Assembly: GCF_000148545.1 (NCBI RefSeq)
Contig: NZ_AEDV01000089.1
Coordinates: forward strand, 1-49,566
Length of the DNA stretch: 49,566 nucleotides
DNA from: Streptococcus mitis SK597
GTDB lineage: Bacteria > Bacillota > Bacilli > Lactobacillales > Streptococcaceae
Direction: 5' to 3'
Shown here: positions 35,487-44,847 of the stretch, piece by piece
Layout: every line of letters begins with the position of its first letter
Numbering within the stretch: position 1 is the stretch's first letter
Position numbers and translations under genes: made by a program
The notes under the pieces: model-generated
Databases searched by the model: none
Seen by the model: the letters and a program-made list of their open reading frames with translations, nothing else
Told to the model about the DNA's origin: nothing

Positions 35487-35499
35487 TGGTATAGACCTA
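35487..35499. promoter_or_regulatory. Candidate NagR (dre-type) operator
   Basis: TGGTATAGACCTA, directly adjoining the nagA -35. It is one base from the palindromic TGGTATAGACCA core bound by GntR-family NagR/DasR regulators. Confidence 0.65.
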
Positions 35500-35515
35500 T
35501 TTTCTAGAGATATTT

Positions 35516-35541
35516 TAAAAGAGCTGGATTTCTCCAACTCT
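35516..35541 (-). terminator. adr terminator
   Basis: AGAGCTGGA (35520-35528) pairs with TCCAACTCT (35533-35541) with one wobble; T-run leftward. Confidence 0.8.
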
Positions 35542-35558
35542 TCTCTTTTTAATACAAG

Positions 35559-37376
35559 TTATTTTGATTTGACTGGCTTGTCTTGAGCTGTTTGCAAAGC
35601 TGTAGCAATAGTATCTGCATACAATTTTGCTCCTGCTTCAATTTTGCTAGTGTCACTTCCGAAATGGACTTGGTCTGTTCCTGTCCAAATTTCTGGATGC
35701 TCTTTCGCAACTTGATTCCAATCTGCTATCGTGATGTAAGGTGTCTTCTCTGCCAATTCTCTCATATAGGCAGCAGCCTTCTCAACGATGGCATAGGTCT
35801 CTTTTGTCTTATCCCCCTCATAAGGAGTCACTAAAATCATATGATGGCCCTTAGGAAGATTTTTCACGATACTATCCCAATCTTCCTTGTAATTTTCAGG
35901 ATTATTTACCCCAGTCGCAATGACCACCATCTTAGGTAAAAATTTATTCTGGCTATTGTTTAGCATGATTTCATTGGCAGTCTTGGTTGTTCTGCTGACC
36001 TGCGCGTTAATTTGTGCTCCAGGAAGAGCTGTCTGCAGGGCTGTATTTGCCCTTAAAGCAACTGAATCACCAATTAACATAGTACCATCAGCAATTCCTA
36101 AACTATCAGCTTCTGCTCGTTCTGCCATCACCTTGGTTTGGCTAATATTTGTTGCAGCTTGCTTCAAACCATTGACAGTCAAATCTGTCTCAAAAGCTCC
36201 CACTTGTGGTGCCAACAAAGTCACTAAGAGGACAATGAAGGTCAAGATTCCTGTACTTGTTGCAAGAATTGCGTGAATATAAGGCAGGGGACGAAGAGTT
36301 TGTAAAACAGGTGTGTTCTTGCCTGCAATCCACGGCTCCAATACATAAAATGAAAGACTGGCAAATCCATAAGAACAAATCAGAGTCAATAATACAGCAA
36401 GAAGATTTGAGGTCAACTGTGAAAAAATGATATAGAAAGGCCAATGGAAAAGATAAACCGCATAGCTAGTATCCGCTAAAAAGCTGATAATCTTTGGCTC
36501 CTGCACGTTAGGAGTCTTTTCATGTAAGACACGCGCCGCCAGAATCATAGCTAGGGCTGCAAGGCTGGCAAGCAAGAAGCCGATAAGATAGGCAAAGAGA
36601 TAGGTAAATTTGACAAAGAAGGTCAAAATGAGTAAGAAGCTAAAACCTCCTCCAAAAACTAAAAGGGTCTTGCGTAAATCCCAGATTTTATCCAATTGCT
36701 TAACTAGGGAAGTCGTCTGACGAACGCCTACGATAGTTGCTAACACACTTCCCAAAAAGAATGGATAGACATGAGTTAAACTGGAGAAGTAAACAGAGGA
36801 ATAAGAGGTTACTAGAAAACTACCAATAAACATAGAGAAGAAGCTGATCAAGAAGGTAGCAGCAGATAAGAGAAAAACCATTCCCCTCAACTGACCATTT
36901 GATTTAGCCTGTTTGGATAAGAACCAAACTGCCAAGCCCCAGAGGATATAGTAGTGAACCTCAACAGCCAAACTCCAATTATGAACAAACAAATGAGGAA
37001 TGAACTGAGATTCATAACTCCCACCTGTTAGAAGTTCATAAAAGTTGGTCATAAAGCCTAAGACACCAGCAATCTGACCCCCAATTCCAGCCACATAATC
37101 TTGGCGAACTAGAAAGGTAAAGGGCATGGTTACCAAGACCATCAAAACCACAGGTGGCACAATCCGATAAAAGCGTCTTCTAAAAAATCCAATCAAGTCA
37201 ATTTCATGATTTTTAGAAAATTCTTCGATGAGTAGAGCCGTAATCAGAAAGCCTGAAAATGTGAAAAAGACATCTACCCCGAAAAATCCTCCAGGAAAGA
37301 TGGTCTGAAAGAAGTGATACAAGAGTACAAAAAGTAAACCTGTAATCCTAATCAAGGAAAACCATTTAATGCGCAT
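35559..37376 (-). CDS. adr: Peptidoglycan O-acetyltransferase (OatA/Adr type)
   Basis: A 605-residue protein: an acyltransferase-3 membrane domain with ten or more helices (about 1-395) followed by an extracytoplasmic SGNH-hydrolase-like domain (about 430-600). Catalytic Ser is in GDSVALRAN and the Asp/His pair in DQVHFG. It transfers acetyl groups across the membrane onto muramic acid, giving lysozyme resistance and altered beta-lactam susceptibility. GGAAG lies 14 bases before the ATG at 37376, a long spacing. The pneumococcal gene of this type is adr. Confidence 0.9.
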   Translation of the reverse strand: MRIKWFSLIRITGLLFVLLYHFFQTIFPGGFFGVDVFFTFSGFLITALLIEEFSKNHEIDLIGFFRRRFYRIVPPVVLMVLVTMPFTFLVRQDYVAGIGGQIAGVLGFMTNFYELLTGGSYESQFIPHLFVHNWSLAVEVHYYILWGLAVWFLSKQAKSNGQLRGMVFLLSAATFLISFFSMFIGSFLVTSYSSVYFSSLTHVYPFFLGSVLATIVGVRQTTSLVKQLDKIWDLRKTLLVFGGGFSFLLILTFFVKFTYLFAYLIGFLLASLAALAMILAARVLHEKTPNVQEPKIISFLADTSYAVYLFHWPFYIIFSQLTSNLLAVLLTLICSYGFASLSFYVLEPWIAGKNTPVLQTLRPLPYIHAILATSTGILTFIVLLVTLLAPQVGAFETDLTVNGLKQAATNISQTKVMAERAEADSLGIADGTMLIGDSVALRANTALQTALPGAQINAQVSRTTKTANEIMLNNSQNKFLPKMVVIATGVNNPENYKEDWDSIVKNLPKGHHMILVTPYEGDKTKETYAIVEKAAAYMRELAEKTPYITIADWNQVAKEHPEIWTGTDQVHFGSDTSKIEAGAKLYADTIATALQTAQDKPVKSK

Positions 37377-37427
37377 ACGAGTTTATTCTTCCTTTCATTG
37401 TACACTTTATTCTATCAAAAAAAGAAG

Positions 37428-37457
37428 AAAAATCCTAAGAGAAAACTTAGGATTTTT
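37428..37457. terminator. tgt terminator
   Basis: AAAAATCCTAAG (37428-37439) and CTTAGGATTTTT (37446-37457) form a perfect 12-bp stem, 20 bases after the tgt stop and upstream of adr. Confidence 0.9.
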
Positions 37458-37476
37458 AGCTTATATCTATTCCGTT

Positions 37477-38694
<1,218 letters not shown>

Positions 38695-38720
38695 AAAAAA
38701 GCCGGAACTGTCACGAACTA

Positions 38721-38729
38721 TGGTATAAT
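38721..38729 (+). promoter_or_regulatory. Extended -10 box of the DUF975 gene, possible leaderless start
   Basis: TGGTATAAT is a full-consensus extended -10 that ends six bases before the ATG at 38736. Confidence 0.7.
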
Positions 38730-38735
38730 GAGAGA

Positions 38736-39593
38736 ATGAAATACCCAAAAATTGATTTAAAAACCATTCGTCTGCAGGCCAGACAATTTCAGGCTGAAAA
38801 TCCCCGCCTCTTTCTCGTCTATCTCTTACCTAGCATGCTGGTCATTTTGTCTGGCTTCCTCAATCCCTTAGAGCGCATAAACGAGAGTGTTTTAGAACAA
38901 CCCTTTTTAAGCGTGTTTAGCCATGTATTCCAAGCCTACCTTTTTCCTCTATTAGTCTCCTTTATCGGAACAATACTTCTAACCAGTTCAGTTTATACAA
39001 CCCTGAAACTTATCAAGAATCCTGATACAGAACTATCCGTCAAAAATAGTCTTACTCTCTTTAACGAAGAGCACTTTTCACAAACCTTTTTGACTCTTCT
39101 TCTCAAACGCTTCTATCTCTTTTTATGGAGCATTCCTAGTTTACTCGGGATTTACTTCCTCTTTTACAGTAGTTTTCTAGCAAAGAAATTCGTTGTCCTT
39201 CACCCCGAGTTTCCCAATCTGGATCTCACGTCAATTGAAACTGAGCGTTTCCTCATGACCTTTGGTCTTTACTTTCTAGCAAGTATCCTCTTGATGATTG
39301 TCGGAAATAGTCTCTATATCCCACAATACTATGCTTATTCACAGGTAGAATTTCTCCTCTGTGATACTCTAGATTTAGGACAAGCCAAACCAGGACAAAT
39401 CCTAAAAACCAGCCGTTTCCTGATGAAAGGCTACAAATTTCAGCGCTTTATCCTAGACTTACAACTCCTTCCTTGGTACTTCCTCAATTGGATTACCTTT
39501 GGAATTGCTAGTTTCTCACTCCTACCCTACATTCAAATCAATAAAATGATTTTTTACCGAGCAGTATTGGCTCGAAAACGTCCAAAAGCTTGA
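38736..39593 (+). CDS. DUF975-type integral membrane protein
   Basis: A 285-residue membrane protein with about five hydrophobic segments (roughly residues 27-47, 66-95, 128-152, 180-205 and 235-265). It resembles the DUF975 family. Function unknown. The frame is open back to 38604 across the tgt promoter, but MKYPKIDLKTIR after a consensus -10 is the sensible start. With the ATG six bases past the -10 and no real ribosome site, a leaderless mRNA is likely. Its stop codon lies in a terminator arm. One of two rightward coding genes. Confidence 0.82.
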   Translation: MKYPKIDLKTIRLQARQFQAENPRLFLVYLLPSMLVILSGFLNPLERINESVLEQPFLSVFSHVFQAYLFPLLVSFIGTILLTSSVYTTLKLIKNPDTELSVKNSLTLFNEEHFSQTFLTLLLKRFYLFLWSIPSLLGIYFLFYSSFLAKKFVVLHPEFPNLDLTSIETERFLMTFGLYFLASILLMIVGNSLYIPQYYAYSQVEFLLCDTLDLGQAKPGQILKTSRFLMKGYKFQRFILDLQLLPWYFLNWITFGIASFSLLPYIQINKMIFYRAVLARKRPKA

Positions 39594-39616
39594 AGGTAAC
39601 CCCTCAAGCTTTTTTC
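39584..39616. terminator. Bidirectional terminator between DUF975 gene and pcp
   Basis: AAAAGCTTGA (39584-39593, containing the DUF975 stop) pairs perfectly with TCAAGCTTTT (39604-39613); T-run to the right, A-run to the left. Confidence 0.9.
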
Positions 39617-39618
39617 TA

Positions 39619-40263
39619 TCAATGAGTTTCTCCACCTACCAACTTGAGGTCCTCATCTCCATGTTCTATAATAGCCCCGATTGCTGCTTCTATCCCTCGC
39701 CTAATATCCACTAAACTCATAGCTGGAGTAGTCGGTCGATTCACCACCTGTTCCATCATATAAGGAATATGCATAAACCCTGCCCTAACATGGGGAAATT
39801 TCTTTTCTACCAAATAGAGGACCTGATACATCAAATGATTACAGACAAAAGTCCCTGCAGTATTGGAAACAGAGGCCGGCAAGCCCTCTTTTTTTATAGC
39901 TTGAACCATCGCTTTAATCGGCAAACTACTAAAGTAGGCCGAAGCACCATCCGCTCGAATGGGAAGGTCAATCGGTTGATTACCTTCGTTATCAGGAATG
40001 CGTGCATCGTCTTGATTAATGGCTACTCGCTCAGGTGTCAAGCTGGTTCTTCCACCTGCTTGGCCGATACAAAGGACAAAGTCAGGTTGATAGCGGTTCA
40101 TCTCTTCTTCCAATACTTGAGCCGATTTGTGAAAGACTGTTGGCACTTCTAACCAACGGACCTCAGCACCATGGATTTCAGCTGGTAAACCTTTAATGGC
40201 CTCCAAGGCTGGATTGACTTTTTCCCCTCCAAAGGGCTCAAAACCTGTCACTAATACTTTCAT
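39619..40263 (-). CDS. pcp: Pyrrolidone-carboxylate peptidase
   Basis: A 214-residue C15 cysteine peptidase that removes N-terminal pyroglutamate from peptides. The catalytic triad is visible: Glu79 in PERVAIN, Cys141 in [11 protein letters not shown] and His165 in MHIPYM. GAGGAGTTAGAA precedes the ATG at 40263. It has its own extended -10 promoter (TGTTATACT, 40319-40311) and converges on the DUF975 gene. Confidence 0.96.
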   Translation of the reverse strand: MKVLVTGFEPFGGEKVNPALEAIKGLPAEIHGAEVRWLEVPTVFHKSAQVLEEEMNRYQPDFVLCIGQAGGRTSLTPERVAINQDDARIPDNEGNQPIDLPIRADGASAYFSSLPIKAMVQAIKKEGLPASVSNTAGTFVCNHLMYQVLYLVEKKFPHVRAGFMHIPYMMEQVVNRPTTPAMSLVDIRRGIEAAIGAIIEHGDEDLKLVGGETH

Positions 40264-40310
40264 TTCTAACTCCTCAAAACAAATTCAATGAGACTTTTTT
40301 CTTAAAGACA

Positions 40311-40319
40311 AGTATAACA
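40311..40319 (-). promoter_or_regulatory. pcp extended -10 promoter
   Basis: TGTTATACT read leftward, about 48 bases before the pcp ATG. Confidence 0.6.
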
Positions 40320-40372
40320 TATTTCCCTTATTCTGGAGTGAAAAGGACTAGCGAGACTAGGATTGATCTCTG

Positions 40373-40523
40373 ATACTCAATGAAAATCAAAGAGCAAACT
40401 AGGAAGCTAGCCGCAGGTTGCTCAAAGCACTGCTTTGAGGTTGTAGATAAGACTGACGAAGTCAGTAACCATACCTACGGCAAGGTGAAGATGACGTGGT
40501 TTGAAGAGATTTTCGAAGAGTAT
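40373..40523 (-). repeat. RUP element, long form
   Basis: A 151-base element from ATACTCAATG to AGAGTAT, inverse to the copy at 7557-7661. It shares the end blocks (AATGAAAATCAAAGAGCAAA and TTTTCGAAGAGTAT). It has a longer centre with small hairpins CTCAAAGCA/TGCTTTGAG and CTGAC/GTCAG. It lies five bases past the stop of the DUF1304 gene, probably supplying its 3' end. Confidence 0.85.
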
Positions 40524-40527
40524 GAGT

Positions 40528-40890
40528 TTATTTAAAGAGTAAAATACTCATCAAGGCCAAAATAGCTGGTCCACCTTGCTTCAAAATAATTTTCTTATCT
40601 GCTGTGAGAGAGCCATAAGCCGCAACACCAATCACAAATAAAACAAAAATAGTCACAATTTCTAAATTCTGCGAGAAATAAATCCCATACAAGAGAAAGA
40701 CTCCTAGCAGAGCATTATAAATCCCTTGATTTTTAAACAATGAACTTACTGACGGACGAGCCAGTTCTTCCTTGTCCATGTTAAAGACACGACTAGTCGC
40801 ATCTGATTGCGTTGTAATACTTTCCAAATAAAAAATGTAAAAATGCTCCAAAGCAACAATCGTTGCTAAAATGATTGTCATAATTGACAT
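40528..40890 (-). CDS. DUF1304 family membrane protein
   Basis: A 120-residue protein with four hydrophobic segments (about 3-22, 53-72, 74-95 and 102-119) and the family pattern ALEHFYIFYLES plus LFKNQGIYNALLG. Function unknown. AAGGAGAAATAG precedes the ATG at 40890. It follows the MarR gene by 10 bases, so both are one operon, and a RUP element directly follows its stop codon. Confidence 0.88.
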   Translation of the reverse strand: MSIMTIILATIVALEHFYIFYLESITTQSDATSRVFNMDKEELARPSVSSLFKNQGIYNALLGVFLLYGIYFSQNLEIVTIFVLFVIGVAAYGSLTADKKIILKQGGPAILALMSILLFK

Positions 40891-40900
40891 CTATTTCTCC

Positions 40901-41326
40901 TTAAATTTCTATATTTTCAATACCCAAAACCAAATTATTTAATAAACGGCTGAGTTCTGTTCTTTCAGACTCTGTTAAGATACTTTCCATCTCTTCCTTA
41001 ACCTTGATATGCTGCAGAGCTGGATTCATCACTAACTGCTCCTTGGCATACTTCGTAGCCTCTACCAACACTTCTCGCTGATTTTCAGGATTACGATGCC
41101 GCTCCACCAAACCTTCCTTTTCTAAAATCTTGAAATGTCGTGTTAAAGCAGCCTGATCAATCTTTAAACGCTCCTGAACCGCCATTTGGTTACAAGGAGA
41201 ATGCTCCAGCAAAAATAATAAAATCTGATACCGTGTCAAACTAATGCCAAGTCTTTTTTCAAACAATTGTGTGCTCACTTGCTCAGACAAGCGGAGTTGA
41301 TAAAGTAAATCTTGAATCTCTATCAT
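40901..41326 (-). CDS. MarR-family transcriptional regulator
   Basis: A 141-residue winged-helix regulator. The recognition region QMAVQERLKIDQAALTRHFKILEKEGLVERHRNPENQREVLV (about 53-94) carries the wing with the conserved Asn-Arg. Family members sense phenolic or oxidative ligands and repress export or detoxification genes. GAGAGAAAG precedes the ATG at 41326. Two tandem palindromes over its own promoter suggest autoregulation. The co-transcribed DUF1304 gene is the likely target. Confidence 0.92.
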   Translation of the reverse strand: MIEIQDLLYQLRLSEQVSTQLFEKRLGISLTRYQILLFLLEHSPCNQMAVQERLKIDQAALTRHFKILEKEGLVERHRNPENQREVLVEATKYAKEQLVMNPALQHIKVKEEMESILTESERTELSRLLNNLVLGIENIEI

Positions 41327-41345
41327 TTCTTTCTCTCTCTTTTCG

Positions 41346-41372
41346 TTGATTTATCAATAGTTGACTAATCAA
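41346..41372. promoter_or_regulatory. Candidate MarR operator (tandem palindromes)
   Basis: TTGATTTATCAA (41346-41357) and TTGACTAATCAA (41361-41372) are two similar 12-bp imperfect palindromes, 15 bases centre to centre. They overlap a plausible leftward promoter (TTGCAT, 18-base spacer, TATTGA). Confidence 0.6.
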
Positions 41373-41460
41373 TTATAATGCAAAGTAAAATAGATTGCAA
41401 GAATCATGCTTGAAATATTACAAAATACTGACTATCCATTCTCTATTCAAATTGACAAAG

Positions 41461-41510
41461 AAAAAACGAACGAGACTCGCTTCCTATCACGAAAGCTAGA
41501 TCTCATTCGT
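41461..41510 (-). terminator. Terminator of the LysM protein gene
   Basis: ACGAACGAGA (41466-41475) pairs with TCTCATTCGT (41501-41510, wobble pairs) and is followed leftward by six T. Confidence 0.8.
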
Positions 41511-41534
41511 CAAAATAATATTACAAAGTCTGGT

Positions 41535-42713
41535 TTATCCATTCATTGAAACGTGAACGTGGTCATAGTGGTTTTCTGTCACGCTACCACGGTCTGGCAT
41601 TGGGTTCCAAGTATTAGCTGGCCCATATTTGCTATCGAATGGGGCATAGAAACGTTGTTTCCAAATGATGTAACTAATTCCACGGCTAGCCATGTTTTGA
41701 ATAGCGTATTCCGCAATCTTATCCCCTAGTTCTGAGCTTTCTGGTACCATAAAGTCAATAGCCAAACCTTTTCCGTGATCTCCACTGTCTCCTGGACGGT
41801 AACCACTAAAGGATGTGATGCCAAACAAGTTGGCAATTTCTTCTTTAAAGGCAGCCGTTTGTGGTTGAAGGCCTGCATTTTCAGATTTCGCTACTGCAAG
41901 TCCAGCATAATCGGGCGCAGCTGGAGCTGTGTAAGTTGTTGAAATTATTTTCGTCTCTTCTGGTTGATAAGTAGAAACTGTTGGTGTAGTTCCATTTGAT
42001 GATGCTACTTCTTTTGCTTCTGAACTTGTTGCAGTTGTTTCGGTTGCTTTTTCTTCTACTGGTGTTGTAGTTGCTTCCTCTGCTGACTCGGTTTGAGGGC
42101 TTTCTTGTGTTTCCTCTTTCTCAGCTGGAGTCGTTGCCTGAGGAGCTGCTTCTGCAACTGCACTACTTGTTTCGGTTGTTTGCTCCTCTGGGGTAAAAGT
42201 CTCTGTAGATGGTGCTACTTCTTCTGCAGCAGTCACTGTCTCTGCAACTTCTGAATTTGATGCTACTTCTTTTGGAGCTTCTGCAATCGGTTGATAAAGA
42301 TCTGCAACTTGAACAGTTTGATCATCTACGGTTACTTGATTGGTTGTCAAATCTGCTATCGCAGTTGTCACCTCTTCACTAGAGTCTGCTTGAGGAGTTT
42401 GGATTTCAACTTCTGTTACTTCTTCTGATTCATTGACAGTCGTTGTCAAAACAGTTTCTGAGAAAATCAGGTCCATATTAGTGATTTTATTCAAATTCGC
42501 AAGAACTGTGACATCTACACCCAAGGCTTCTGCAATTGTGCTCAAGGTATCACCATACTGAATGGTGTAACTTCTTTTATTGTCTGTTTTAGTCAAATCG
42601 TTTTGGATTTGCTCAACACTACGTGCAGTCCAAAGAACTTCTTCTGCTTGGGTTGCCAATACTGGGGCAAATGACAAAGCTACTGTTGAGGCTAATAATA
42701 TTCTTTTCTTCAT
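41535..42713 (-). CDS. Secreted LysM-domain cell-wall protein
   Basis: A 392-residue exported protein. A signal peptide (1-23, ends LATQA) precedes one LysM domain (about 48-92, YTIQYGDTLSTIAEALGV). A long low-complexity Thr/Glu/Ala/Ser-rich linker (about 95-255) leads to a C-terminal domain (about 262-392) with SGYRPGDSGDHGKGLAIDFMV and a final NHYDHVHVS motif. The histidines and aspartate look like a metal-dependent peptidoglycan-hydrolase-like site, but I do not assign an activity. AAAGGAATTTGAAAGA precedes the ATG. The homologous pneumococcal gene has been linked to the WalRK (VicRK) regulon. Confidence 0.87.
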   Translation of the reverse strand: MKKRILLASTVALSFAPVLATQAEEVLWTARSVEQIQNDLTKTDNKRSYTIQYGDTLSTIAEALGVDVTVLANLNKITNMDLIFSETVLTTTVNESEEVTEVEIQTPQADSSEEVTTAIADLTTNQVTVDDQTVQVADLYQPIAEAPKEVASNSEVAETVTAAEEVAPSTETFTPEEQTTETSSAVAEAAPQATTPAEKEETQESPQTESAEEATTTPVEEKATETTATSSEAKEVASSNGTTPTVSTYQPEETKIISTTYTAPAAPDYAGLAVAKSENAGLQPQTAAFKEEIANLFGITSFSGYRPGDSGDHGKGLAIDFMVPESSELGDKIAEYAIQNMASRGISYIIWKQRFYAPFDSKYGPANTWNPMPDRGSVTENHYDHVHVSMNG

Positions 42714-42766
42714 TCTTTCAAATTCCTTTCAAATGAGTACCTGTCTATCATAACACAAAAAATGCA

Positions 42767-42789
42767 GAAAAAAAGCCCTCTCGGGCCTA
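42767..42789 (-). terminator. Terminator of the HAD/MATE transcription unit
   Basis: AAGCCC/GGGCCT hairpin with TCTC loop and leftward run of seven T, about 90 bases past the HAD gene stop. Confidence 0.7.
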
Positions 42790-42878
42790 TTTAACAAAAC
42801 TGTCCATTCCTTGTAACAAACTCGGTTACTTGAAATAGTTTGTTAGGTCTCTGTCACAAAACTGACACAATCTTATCG
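42790..42878. other. Inverted-repeat-rich intergenic stretch
   Basis: Between the HAD gene stop and its terminator. It holds TAACAAACT/AGTTTGTTA (42814-42822 and 42837-42845) and a direct repeat TGTTAG-N5-TGTCAC (42841-42857, rightward) that loosely fits the WalR motif TGTNAN-N5-TGTNAN. The LysM promoter should lie just left of it. Confidence 0.35.
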
Positions 42879-43499
42879 TCACTTTCCTTCAAAAATATAA
42901 GGAATATCTGCTAACACTTGAATCCTGTGATTGCCTTCATAAGACGACTCTAAAAAGTTGAGACTTTGAATCCCACTATTCTGGGCAAATTCCACATCCA
43001 GAGTCCGATCCCCTATATAATAGGTTTTCTCAGGATCCAACTGATACTTGTCTAACAGATAGGTAGCCGCTTCCGGATTAGGCTTCCGCGCAAAGTCACT
43101 CTGACTTGTTAAAATCTCCGTAAAATAGGACTCCAAACCCAAGTCTCTGAGAATGGTAAAAGCATTATCTCCTTTATGAGTATAAACAAACTGTTGAATT
43201 CCTACTTGGTCTGCCCAATTCAACACCTCACGCGCACCTGGCATCAAAACTATCTGGGCATTTTTTTCAGCCAGACTCTGGGCACGCACCTGATTTAGCA
43301 TTTCCACATCCAGCTTTCTATCTTCTGCCACCCGCACAAGCAAATCTTGCACCGAATACTTGAGGATAAACTCTCTCACCTGCTCCTTATCATAAGGAAT
43401 AGAAAACTGAGCAAAAGTTTCCTCAACCCCTGACAAAATCGCTTCGTAAGAGTCCAATAAAGTCCCGTCTAAATCCCAAATAAAAGCTGTTTTTTGCAT
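42879..43499 (-). CDS. HAD-superfamily phosphatase (phosphoglycolate-phosphatase-like)
   Basis: A 206-residue HAD subfamily IA hydrolase with nucleophile motif DLDGTLLDS (residues 10-18), motif II YTHKGD and motif IV YIGDRTLDVEFAQNSG. It removes phosphate from a small metabolite; the exact substrate is not visible. AAAGGATAGGAA precedes the ATG at 43499. It follows the MATE gene by 3 bases, so both are one operon. Confidence 0.92.
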   Translation of the reverse strand: MQKTAFIWDLDGTLLDSYEAILSGVEETFAQFSIPYDKEQVREFILKYSVQDLLVRVAEDRKLDVEMLNQVRAQSLAEKNAQIVLMPGAREVLNWADQVGIQQFVYTHKGDNAFTILRDLGLESYFTEILTSQSDFARKPNPEAATYLLDKYQLDPEKTYYIGDRTLDVEFAQNSGIQSLNFLESSYEGNHRIQVLADIPYIFEGK

Positions 43500-43502
43500 T
43501 TC

Positions 43503-44780
43503 CTATCCTTTCAAGCTCATATAACGCTGGTAACGGTAACGTAGAAATAACCAACGAAAACCATTATCCAAAAGGGTTCCGGCCCAAATACCGGGCAAGC
43601 CCCAACCAAGTACAATCCCCATCAGATATCCTGTTCCAATGCGGATACACCACATTCCTATACTTGTCGCATAAAAGGGAAGACGAGCATTGCCCAACCC
43701 CTGCCAGACTGCTGTATAGATGACTGTTCCTATCGTCATAGGAGTACCAAGTAGTGAAAAAAGTGTCACTAGAACACTAGCCTCCACCGCTAGAGAATCA
43801 GTCGTATAGAGATGAGTTAGTGGTATACCCAAAGCATAGATACTGAAGGTCAAGGGTAACATGAGGAGCAGAGAAAGCCAAAAGATTTGCTTGCTCAAAT
43901 TAGCTACTTTTTCCCAATTATCTTCCCCAACTGCTCGGGCCACCAGCATGACCGTTGCCGTAGCGACGCCAAAGGCAGGCATATAGTTAAACTGAGTCAA
44001 GACTTCTCCGACTGCATTTCCAGCCACCGCCTCCGTTCCAAAAGAAACAACCAAGGCAATGATCACGACATCGCCAGCCCGCATCATGAGCCGCTCTCCA
44101 GCTGCTGGCAAAGCTAAGGTCAATAGCTCCTTATCTAAACCAAAAGTCGGTCTCTCAAAAGGCAACTTTAATTGCGACCATAAAATCACAAGACCTACCA
44201 AACGAGACAAAATTGTCCCCCAAGCAACACCAGCTATCCCCATATCCAGAACAAAAATAGCTAGACTTGAAAAAAGAATATTTAAGGCATTGGATAAAAG
44301 ACTAACATAGAGAGGCAGACGTGGATTATGCGTTGCACGAATCAAGGCTCCCAGACTAGTCATTAAACCTAAGAGAACAATCGATCCGCCTACCAAAGAT
44401 AGATAGAGTCCACCCCTCTCAGCTACATCTCTCTCCGTCCCCAAAAGTCCTATTATCTCTTTCCCAGCGAAGATGGACAAAAATCCTAAAAGGAAACTTA
44501 ATAGTAAGGTAATCTTCAACGCCTCAGTCACATGATAGGCAAGCTTAGACTGATCCTTCTGCCCCAAACTTTTTGAAATAACACTGGAAATAGCAGCTCC
44601 CAGAGCGATGAAAATCGCCTGATAAATCGTAATAATATTGCCAGCTACTGATACACCCGAAATGGCTATCAATCCTAAATGAGCAACCAAATAACTGTCC
44701 ACCATCCCCATGAGCATCTGCAAAAAGTTTTCGCCCATAGCTGGCAAGGCAATATTTAAGATTTGTTTATAAGATATCAT
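43503..44780 (-). CDS. MATE-family multidrug efflux transporter
   Basis: A 425-residue polytopic membrane protein with about twelve helices in two MatE repeats (about 8-165 and 225-385). It opens with ALPAMGENFLQMLMGMVDSYLVAHLGL and contains ALPAAGERLMMRAGDVV in the second half. It exports drugs or metabolites using Na+ or H+. The ribosome site is weak (GAAAG). It lies directly downstream of the CmdTAC-like cassette terminator, and its promoter must fit in about 35 bases. Confidence 0.92.
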   Translation of the reverse strand: MISYKQILNIALPAMGENFLQMLMGMVDSYLVAHLGLIAISGVSVAGNIITIYQAIFIALGAAISSVISKSLGQKDQSKLAYHVTEALKITLLLSFLLGFLSIFAGKEIIGLLGTERDVAERGGLYLSLVGGSIVLLGLMTSLGALIRATHNPRLPLYVSLLSNALNILFSSLAIFVLDMGIAGVAWGTILSRLVGLVILWSQLKLPFERPTFGLDKELLTLALPAAGERLMMRAGDVVIIALVVSFGTEAVAGNAVGEVLTQFNYMPAFGVATATVMLVARAVGEDNWEKVANLSKQIFWLSLLLMLPLTFSIYALGIPLTHLYTTDSLAVEASVLVTLFSLLGTPMTIGTVIYTAVWQGLGNARLPFYATSIGMWCIRIGTGYLMGIVLGWGLPGIWAGTLLDNGFRWLFLRYRYQRYMSLKG

Positions 44781-44811
44781 ACTAAATATTTATTTTCTTT
44801 CATAATGGGAA

Positions 44812-44841
44812 TTAAAAATAAGACTATCATTATAATAGTCT
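44812..44841 (-). terminator. Terminator of the CmdTAC-like cassette
   Basis: AGACTAT (44821-44827) pairs with ATAGTCT (44835-44841) around 7 bases, and TTATTTTTAA follows leftward. It separates the cassette from the MATE gene. Confidence 0.75.
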
Positions 44842-44847
44842 CATTAT

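Noticed and set aside
41406-41549. 47-residue rightward open frame after a TATAAT between the MarR and LysM genes
   Set aside because: It overlaps the LysM gene terminator and stop, has no Shine-Dalgarno, and its TATAAT is explained as part of the divergent AT-rich operator region.
42841-42857. WalR operator for the LysM gene as a firm call
   Set aside because: The direct repeat fits only the loose motif, points away from the gene and is over 100 bases from its start, so it is mentioned only as a weak possibility.
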